DNA of 64,000 bases from Pyrus communis (taxonomy: Eukaryota; Streptophyta; Magnoliopsida; Rosales; Rosaceae). The translations under genes were made by a program, and so were the position numbers. Shown in pieces: positions 55,585-64,000 of the stretch. The number at the start of each line of letters is the position of its first letter. Within the stretch, counting starts at the first letter, position 1. The notes below the pieces were generated by a model. That model was not told the origin of the DNA and did no database searches. It worked only from the letters and a program-made list of their open reading frames with translations. Where the stretch lies: the NCBI RefSeq assembly GCF_963583255.1, contig NC_084804.1, forward strand, positions 26,539,061-26,603,060. The letters are read 5' to 3'.

Positions 55585-57683
55585 TGATGCGAGAATTATA
55601 CGCGCATAAATTAAACCCTCTTTTTGTCAATTGTAGTATATGTATAAGTAGGGATCGTTCTAGACCGGGGATTAGGAGGGATAGTTAACCACTTGGATTT
55701 GACTCAAAAACGTAAAATAACAATATGAAATACTAACTTAGACTCAAAGAATGCAAAACTAAGCTTTAAAACACTAAGACAAACCAAAAGACTCAAAACA
55801 ACACAAACACACTCAAATCTGCCTAAAAACCACTTTCTGGGCAGATTTGAGCACAAACACAAATTTGGACGAATTTATGTAATAACTTGACTCAAGAACG
55901 TAAAAACACAATATAAAACACTAAACTAACTCAAAGAATGTAAAACTAAACACTTAAAACATTAAAACAAACCAAAAGACTCAAACATCACCCAAAACAC
56001 TCAAAACTGCCTTAAAATCACTTTCTGGGCAGTTTTGAGCACTTTGGTGAATTTGGACGAAATTGGGAAATAAATTGAATCAATACACTTAGAAACATAA
56101 ACTAAGACACTTTCTAACTAAATTGGACAATAAAGTAAAGGGGGATTGAGGTTTATACGAAATTAAATTAAATTGCACAGATTGTAAATTAAAGCAAAAT
56201 GTAAATGTGAATGTGTGATAGAATTGAATGGAATTGAAATGAATGAATGCAAGCTAAGGGGTTCATCTTCACATATGTTACACTTGCATAATAAAATGAT
56301 TTCCAATTGCATTTCAATAAACCATGAAACTCAACACCCCGGGTTAACCGTGATGCACTAATTAACCTTCAAATCTTCCTAACGTTATTGAATTGGATGG
56401 GTTAGCGCATACAACAATTCAAAACATTCCCCACAAGTCCTCAACATGAATGCATAGAAGAGGTACAAGCAAGAATCATTACGCTCTATGAAAATTATAA
56501 GTGTTGACGAGGCATTCGTTACTATGGAATACGCATGAAACTTATGCCAAGAATTTGTTTAACGCGATTGTTTATAAGCAACCTCCACTACTTGTGAATA
56601 TAAGTTCGTAACTATTAGGTGAAACTCACTTATATTCTAGCGTCATATTCATGCATGAAAATTAAGTGTGCACTCTCAATGAACATACATAAATAAGTTA
56701 TCAATCAAACAGTTAAACGAATTGAATCCACAACTTATGAAACGCAATTAGAAGTATTCAAATCAAAATGCAAGCATAAACATATATTTGAATCACCCCC
56801 TAACCAAGGGGGGTTTAGTTCCTCATGGTACAAAACAAAGAGAATCAAAGAAACACCTAAACATTCCAACAACTCAAACTTGAATTGTATGAACGTTTAG
56901 GCCCTCTTATCATCCATTCCTCATTCGTACAAAACAAAGAGCATTGAAATTAAACATTGAAATCAAAGAAACACCTAAACATTCCAACAACTCAAACTTG
57001 AATTGTATGAACGTTTAGGCACTCTTCTCTTCCTCTTCGTTGTGGCACAAGGTCTAAGGTGAGTTTGATGGTGTGAATGGTTTGGGGAGTGGTGTTTGGA
57101 TTAATATTGAAGGCACGGCACAAGGGTGGTTTGATGTCTACATTTCTGCAATGGATGAGTTTATGGAAGAGTGTTTGGAATGGATGAATTTCTGGCACAA
57201 AGGCCTTATTTCTGTGGTGAATGGATGTGATAAGTGATTGAGTGTATGATATGATAAGTGGTGAATGATAAGATAAGTGATGAGTGATAAGTGATAAGTG
57301 ATAAGTGATAAGTGATATGATATGTGATGATAAGTAATGATATGTGGGAGTGTGGCTGAAATGAAGGAGTGGAATGTTGGAATGTTATGCACGGCTAAGG
57401 AAATTGGAAAGGTTTAAATGTCCTAAAACTAAAGGGAACAAGGTTCCAACACTTTGGTCTTCAATTAGGTCTTCAATTTCGTCCAACACTTTGGCTCCAA
57501 GCATAAGCTATCCATCCTTAGCCCAAAAGTGCTCCAAAAGTCTCCAAAATGCATCTTTTTGCTCCTTTAGCCCTTTGGACCTACAAACACACGAAAATAG
57601 CTTAAAGTACTAAAATAACTAAAGAAACATAACGTAAATGCACGAGAACAAGCCATTTAAGTCGCATGAATATGCTCCTATCA
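55585..57683 (-). mobile_element. Right (5') LTR of element G, C-type
   Basis: 2099 bp, TGATGCGAG to CCTATCA. Two compensatory hairpins (55812-55851, 56000-56039), duplicated stem-loop and GATAAGTG repeats (about 57228-57320). From 56249 it is nearly identical to fragment C. Confidence 0.9.
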
Positions 57684-58142
57684 GGCAAGGCGTGCCATCT
57701 TCCCGTGGAGTTGGAGCATAAAGCTCTTTGGGCCGTCAAGAAGTTCAACATGCACTTAGATGAAGCGGGAAGTCATAGGAAATTCCAATTGAATGAGCTT
57801 GATGAAATACGGCACGAGGCGTACGAGAATGCAAGCATTTACAAGCAAAAGACCAAAGCTTTCCATGACAACATGATCCGTGGGAAATCCTTCTCCATTG
57901 GGCAGAAAGTGCTATTGTTCAATTCCCGTTTACGTTTGTTTCCCGGTAAGTTACGTTCCAAGTGGATTGGACCGTTTGTTATTACTAATGTTTTTGATCA
58001 TGGTGCAGTCCAAATCCAAAGCTTGAAAACGGGACATGAATTTAAGGTGAACGGGCATCGTTTGAAGCCCTATCATGAGAACTTTGTGGAGCACATCGTG
58101 GATGACACCCCCTTGGCTGCCGTGGGCTCCAATCTGGAGTGA
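57684..58142 (+). pseudogene. Integrase C-terminal fragment of D'
   Basis: Starts [19 protein letters not shown] next to the G LTR and runs open to the pol stop (GSNLE). It includes the 32 bases missing in the first copy ([15 protein letters not shown]). The segment [22 protein letters not shown] is the usual C-terminal domain of Ty3/gypsy integrase. Upstream catalytic parts are absent, so it cannot act alone. Confidence 0.87.
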
Positions 58143-58181
58143 TTGGGTTCTTCGTCCGGCTGTACGACGTTAAAGCAAGCG

Positions 58182-60283
58182 TGATAGGAGCATATTCATG
58201 CGACTTAATTAGCTTGTTCTCGTGCATTTATGTTGTGTTTATTTAGTTATTTTAGTGTTTAAGGCCACTTTTGTGTATTTTCAGATTATAAGGCCAAAGT
58301 GTGCAAGAAGATGCAAATTGGAGTCTTTTGGAGCGAAAGAGGAATGAATGAGTTTAAGACTTGAAGAAACGACGAATTCCTACTCCAATGATGAATTCTT
58401 ACCAAAACGAGGAATCCTACTCAAACAAGGTTTCCTATTTTAGGAAAGTTAATCCTAAGTTTCCCGTTTTGGTAACCTTTCCTAATCTTAAACGTCCGTA
58501 TTTTCTAGCCACTTTGAAGTCTTTGTAGGCGCTTTAGGACACAAAACGAAGGCCCTAGTCCAAATTCTAGCCCTAAGCCGTGCCTTTCCCTTTGTTTCCT
58601 TCCCTTGCCGTGCAAGGGGGGGCACTTTGGTCCCATTTTATGCACAAAAATCCTAACCCTAATAACCCTAATTCATTTTTATTCACTAGCCGTCACACCC
58701 TAATTGATTCAGCCACTCTCTCCCATTTCCTCCATAAGCCGTAGCCATTCACCCTAATTCCATCCCATTTTATTCCCTTTCTAGCCGTGGCCCCCATTTT
58801 ATCAAAGAACCTAATTCATGCAGCCGCACCTTTTTTTTCTAACCCTAGTCTCTATTCTTTTTTTATTCTTTTCAGATTTTGACCTTTGATTTTTACCCTA
58901 ACAGCCACCATATTATTTTATTCTCCATTCAGATCATGGAGCCAAAAAAAAACCCTAATTTAATCCCTCTTGCCGCAAGTCCCCATCCAATTGACCCGAG
59001 CTCTCTCTCATTCATCATTCATTATTTTAATTCATTCAGCCACACATCTCCATTCTCTAAAAAAAAGAGCCGCAGCCACCAACCCATAACCCCCCTTTCA
59101 TCCGTGCATTCACAATTAATTTTTCAGCCACATTCACAACCTTGCCGAACCCCCAAACCATCCTAAACCCATCTATAAACCAACACCATTTAACCTCACT
59201 GCCGCAAGAAGAAGAAAGGAGAAAGAGGAGCTTGGACGCGCCGAAATTCACGTGGATTCGTTGGGCGTTCTAGGTGTAATCAATCCTTTGTGCTTTATGT
59301 TTAAATTCAATTGTATTTTTCTTTTTGTGAACATGAGAGGCTAAACCCCTATTTAGCTAGGGGGTGATTCAAAACCATGTTTATGCTTGCAATATGAATT
59401 GATTACTTTTGGTTGGAATTTCATGAATGGTGAATTCAATTTGTTTAACTGCTTGATCGATAACTTATTTATGTATGTTGATTGAGAGTGCCCGCTTAAT
59501 TTTCATGCATGAATATGACGCTAGAATATAAGTGAATTTCACCTAATAGTTATGAACTTATTTTCACAAGTAGTGGATGTTGCTTATAAACAATCGCGTT
59601 AAATGAATTCTTGGCACTAGTTTCATGCTCATCATAGTAACGAATGCCTCGTCAACACTTATAGTTTTCATGATGCTTAATGATCTTTGATTGTATCTTT
59701 ATTGTGCTTTTCACGTAAAGGACTTTTAGAGAATGTTTTGAATTGCGTTGCGCTAACCCATCCAATTCATTAACTTAAGGAAAACTTGACGGTTAATTTA
59801 AGCGGACCTAATTAACCCGGGGTGTTGAGTTTCATAATTCATCGAAAGACCAACCGAAAATCATCTTGTATGCAAGTGTGACATGTGTGGAGAAGAACCT
59901 TCTAGCTAGCATTCCATCCATATTTTCGTCACATTCATTTTTGCATTCTGCCTTTAAATTACAATCTGTGTATTTAGTTTAATTTCGTCAAAACCTCAAT
60001 CCCCCTTTACCTTAGTGTCTAATTTAGTTAGAAAGTGTCTTAGTTTGTGTTTATAAGTGTTTTGTATTCTTTGAGTCTTTTGATTTGTGTTAGTGTTTTA
60101 TTGTTTAGTTTTGCATTCTTTGAGTCTAGTTTAGTGTTTTAACGTTTGTTTTACATTTTTGAGTCAGTTTCCAAGTGATTTAGTAATCCCTCCTAATCCC
60201 CGGTCTAGAACGATCCCTACTTGCATCTTTACTACAATTGTCACAAGAGGGTTTTAATTTGTGTGCTTAATTAGTTCGCATCA
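58182..60283 (+). mobile_element. Solo LTR E' at the element E site in D'
   Basis: 2102 bp, the same length as the E 5' LTR. It is flanked by AAGCG at 58177-58181 and 60284-60288, the same site and duplication as element E. TATAAA at 59174-59179. Confidence 0.94.
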
Positions 60284-60288
60284 AAGCG

Positions 60289-62199
60289 CTACTTGGGAGG
60301 CAACCCATGCATTCAACAAAGGAAGACCTAGAAAGCACTCCAATTCCAGATTTGCGTTCCTAAACTCTTCTCTTTGTTGCTATTTCGTTTCTGCCATGTT
60401 AGGTTGTTTAGTTGTTGTTTTGTTTGTTTGTTTGTTAATTGTGTGAGTCTATGCTTGAAACATTGAGGACAATGTTTGATTTAAGTGTGGGGGGGGTAAC
60501 TAAAGTGTTTTCATGCAAATTCGTAGGGTTTTATCCACCATAACTTCTAATGTTGTTTCTTGCTGTTTTTAAGTGTTTTTAAACTGTTTTAGTGTGTTTT
60601 GACTTAAAAATTCGAAAATCCCATAAAAATTTGAAAAATTGTTTCAAAAAACCCAAAAAGAGTTGTTTTTGTGTCTTAGGGTACCTTCCAACACAATGAT
60701 GAGGATTCGGTTTGTAATTGCATGACTATTAAAGAGAGTTGTAAACATGGATGAAAGTTTGATTTACTCTTTGGTTCATGCTTGGTTGTGGTTATAACTT
60801 ATGAATTCATATGCAATCATAAAAGAAAAAAATCAGTTTTTGTAACATGCTTGAAGGAAGGAACTCAAACTAACGCTACAACCTTGTGAGACTTGAGCCT
60901 AAACGTTTATTTGGAGAGTTAATAATCTGTGCATTGTTGTTTTCTAAAAGTCGTTGCATGATCTCATTATTCTTTGCTTGGTTGCTACTTAGAAGGCGTT
61001 TCATCATTTAGTTCCAAACACTAGAACTCATGCCCAATTCATTCAAAGCATGTTATTGATTTGCATAACACATATTCAAGATGAAGTTGTGTAGTGACCA
61101 CCATAGCCAAATTGCCATATTTCCCTATTTCATTTGTTTTGTAGGATTTAACCCCGTTGAGCCTTGTGTAGCCTACTTTCTTTGTTAACCCACAATTATC
61201 CTCACCTAGCCTAGAGTAGGACCACCCATACCTTTGTTCTTGAAGCATAGTAAAAGCATAACTCAAGAAGAATTCCTTTTGATCATTGCATTGCAGAAAA
61301 CAAGTGTGGGGGAAGGATTCTTGATATATGGGTGTGCCAAAGTCTTGAATGAGGCACGGCAAAGAAAAAAAAAATCGTGGAAAATAAGAAGAAAAAAAAA
61401 AGAAAAGTTGTGAAAAGAATGAAAAAGGAGTTGAAAAGATGTGAAAAAGTGTTCTCAAGTGTTGTTTGTTGAAGGAAGGGTCCAAAACATTGAATTCGGC
61501 CCTAATTGATTGCTTGAACCTTCCCTTTGAGTTTAAAAGTTGATTTCTGCATTCTAAGGGGAATTCTAAGTTCAATTTCATTATGTTGCTTACTATTGCT
61601 TTAAAGAACGTTTGTTTTCCCTATCCTTTCGTTGTTAGCCAACTTCCCAAGCCCCATTACAACCCTTGACTTTAATCTTGAGTGTTGTGTGTTTCAATTT
61701 GTGGAGTTTGAATTTGGTTTGAGCATATGGTGTCACTGGTTCTCGCATCTAAGTAGTAGCGTTCCATTCATGAGATCATATCTAAACATGTTATTAACTC
61801 CGAAAATTGCGTTCTTTGTTATACATATATGTGAGCATTCGTTTTTATATTTACATCAATCTTCTCACATATAACTAAGTGTAGGGTGTGTAGTTAGAAA
61901 ATCTGAGTGAAAATAGAGTGCATATCTTGTAAGGAATTGAGGAAATTCTCTAAGGCATGTTACTACATTCAAAACATCGTTTTAAGTGGTTATTTGTGAA
62001 CTAGTAAGTAGTGACTATGATTAAGCATGTGCTCGAGTGTAAAGATGGCTAAAATCTGTGGGAATAATGATTTTTAACATGTCATGTGCATTGGAAATCC
62101 CTGAGACGATTGTTGGAAGGTTTAGGTTGTGTTTTACTTGTTTAGTGTCGTTTTGTTTGTTTGTTTTCGTTTTGTTTTGCTCGAGGACTAGCAAAAGCT
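60289..62199 (+). other. 3' region of D'
   Basis: Colinear with 26755-28665 at the same length, with only scattered differences. Palindrome plus eight-G tract (60461-60498), purine tract (61363-61404) and PPT at 62200-62210 before the LTR. No env-like ORF. Confidence 0.78.
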
Positions 62200-62214
62200 A
62201 AGTATGGGGGAATT

Positions 62215-64000
62215 TGATAGGAGCATATTTAGGCGACTTACTTAGCTTGTTTTCATGCATTTATGTTATTAATTCATAGTTGTTTTAGTATTTTAAGCCA
62301 TTTTCGTATGTTTTTAGGTTCTAATGGCAAAGGGAGCAAGAAAGTGCATTTTGAGGCTATTTGGAGCATTTTTGGGCATGGATTGGATAGCTTAACCATG
62401 GAGCAAAGAGGATGGACGAAATTGAAGACAAGAAGAGCTAGGAAAGGCTACAAATCTGGTGGAAGAAGTTCTATTCCAATGAAGATAAGGAAGAAGCAAG
62501 AAACAAGGAACCTTATCCAACCTTATCCAACCTTATCTTATCCTATCCTAGAAACCTTATCCTATCCTAACTCTAACATTATCCTATTCTATCCTATCCA
62601 AATCAGATTGGGACTTAAACCTAGCTAATTAGGGGGAATCAATTACACATCTAAACACCTATTTCAGTTTCTAGAAGACTTATCCATACCAATGCCGCAA
62701 GACACCATTCCTTGTAGGTTTAGGAATCACAATCCTTTTCCTACTCTTATATCACATGTCCTAGGCCCTTTAGGATTAGGAATCTGCCTTAAACACAGTT
62801 TCTAGAACACCTTATCCTATCCCTACATATGTGCCGCACCTAGCCTTCTAGAACTCCCTAATTCCTAGCCGCACTACCTATTCCAAATCCCACTTGATTT
62901 CTGCCTTGAGTTAACCCTTTTTCAATGGGATTATGCAATCCTTTTCCTTTACTAAGTGTGCCAAACTAGCCTATATAAACAGCCCTTGCCGCACCATTTA
63001 GAAAACCACCCCTTCACACAACAGTCATACATTCCCAACCCTTTGCCGCAGCCATCCTTCACCATTCTCCATATTTTCCCACCTTGCCGCACTCCCCATC
63101 CCTCCTAAACACTACCCTACCATCACACATCCATTCCTCCATACAAATACCACCCAAAACATGTCCTTAGACCTTGTGCCGCAAATAAGAGGAGGAGAAG
63201 AGGGCTTGGACGTTCATGCAATTCAAGTTCGAGTTGCTGGAATTTTTAGGTGTTTCCTCTCCTTTTATTTCAATGGTTAAATTTACTTTTCTTTGTCTTG
63301 TACGTATGAGGAACTAAACCCCCCGTTGGCTAAGGGGGGATTCGAAACCATGATCATGCTTGCTATATGATTTAATTACCTCTAATTGCGTTTCATAAGT
63401 TGTGAATTCAATTCACTTATCTATTTGAATTAAACTGATTTGTGTGTGTTGGTTGAGAGTGCACGCTTAATTATCATGCGTAAATCTAATGCTAGGATAT
63501 AAGGAAGTTTCACCTAATCGTTACAAACTTATATTCACAAGTAGTAAAAGTTGATGATCTCAATTGCGTTAAGTAAATTCTTGGCATAAGTTTCATGCAA
63601 TTCATAGTAACGAGTGCTTCGTCAATGCTTATGGTTTTCAAAGAACTTAATGATTCTTGCTTGTATCTCTATTATGCAATTCATGTAGGGAACTTGTGGG
63701 GAATGCTTTGGGTTGTCGTATGCAATCATCCAATTCAATAACGTTACGAAAATCTGAGGGTTAATTAGTGCAATTCACGGTTAATCTGGGGCGTTGAGAA
63801 TTCATGGTTTATTGAAAAGCAATTAGAAATCGTTTTGTGTGCAAGTATGGCATGTGTGGAGATGAACCCCTTAGCTAGCCTTCATTCCATTCATTAAATC
63901 CAAATTCGTTTTAAAATCTGTTCGTTTTACAAAGTTTTGAGTTTTGTTTTCAAATTCGTCAAAATCAAAATCCCCCTTTACTTGGAGTGTCAAATTAGTT
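62215..64000 (+). mobile_element. 3' LTR of D', uninterrupted, runs off the window
   Basis: Same as the D LTR, but GGATT at 63338-63342 is single and element F is absent. The sequence matches 28681-29808 and then 38770-39430. Confidence 0.92.

Larger units (their letters stand above)
48170..57683 (-). mobile_element. Element G: non-autonomous element with mismatched LTRs and flanks
   Basis: Read on the minus strand: right LTR (55585-57683), PBS, gag-like ORF, antisense module, 3' region, PPT and left LTR (48170-50720). The LTRs differ in length (2099 and 2551 bp) and in U3 sequence. The left flank is GTGGA in the J integrase and the right flank is GGCAA in the D' integrase, at different points of the gene. 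One reverse transcription event cannot give this, so G is probably a chimera of two elements made by recombination. Confidence 0.88.
56249..64000 (+). repeat. Segmental duplication, second copy (first copy 14638-39430 without E internal, K and F)
   Basis: The order LTR(C-type), D integrase tail, E insertion, D 3' region, D LTR is repeated in the same orientation with near-identical bases. Length checks agree: the D 3' region is 1931 bp between the E and LTR boundaries in both copies. Confidence 0.88.

Overview
The window looks like intergenic heterochromatin of a eudicot plant genome, filled almost end to end with nested LTR retrotransposons of the Ty3/gypsy Athila type. Three observations support the family. 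Every full element has LTRs beginning TGATAGGAGC and ending CGCATCA (one ends TCACATCA). The primer-binding sites complement the 3' end of plant tRNA-Asp (TGGCGCCGTTGCCGGGGA). The pol fragments are Athila-like: a DLGAS protease and a D-35-E integrase. No host gene, rRNA, tRNA gene or CRISPR is visible. From memory, the antisense ORF family (MANSSNLSL...) is abundant in Rosaceae such as Malus and Pyrus, so a Rosaceae source is a tentative guess.

Layout, left to right. Element A (1-6601, +, 5' end outside) is inserted in the 3' LTR of element B (6602-14637, -). B sits in LTR fragment C (14638-16086, -), and C sits in the integrase gene of element D (+). D is seen as an integrase tail (16087-16513), a 3' UTR (26755-28665) and a 3' LTR (28681-39772). 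D is interrupted by full-length element E (16553-26749, TSD AAGCG), which itself holds solo LTR K (18920-21432, TSD GTCCC), and by full-length element F (29809-38764, TSD GGATT). D lies in the pol gene of element H (39773-47069, -), which also holds solo LTR I (40740-42991, TSD CTTGC). H lies in an integrase gene of element J (47070-48169, +). Next comes element G (48170-57683, -), whose two LTRs are of different types and whose flanks do not match. After G, a second copy of D (D', 57684-64000) carries the E insertion as a solo LTR at the identical target site and lacks F.

A, B, F and G are non-autonomous. Each keeps a shortened gag-like ORF without the capsid domain, zinc knuckle, protease, RT or integrase. 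Each also carries a shared ~2 kb module between gag and the 3' UTR, which encodes on the opposite strand a ~223-residue protein with an N-terminal LxLxL motif, a coiled coil and a proline-rich tail, behind a promoter-like region with G-boxes and internal repeats. E has the gag-like ORF but no module. H, J and D are remains of gag-pol elements of the kind that could supply enzymes in trans.

The main points of interest are the antisense module, the evidence that G is an unequal-crossover chimera that created a tandem duplication, the full-length/solo pair at one target site, and conserved stem-loops in the LTRs. One stem-loop type shows a compensatory base change. All comparisons were made by eye.
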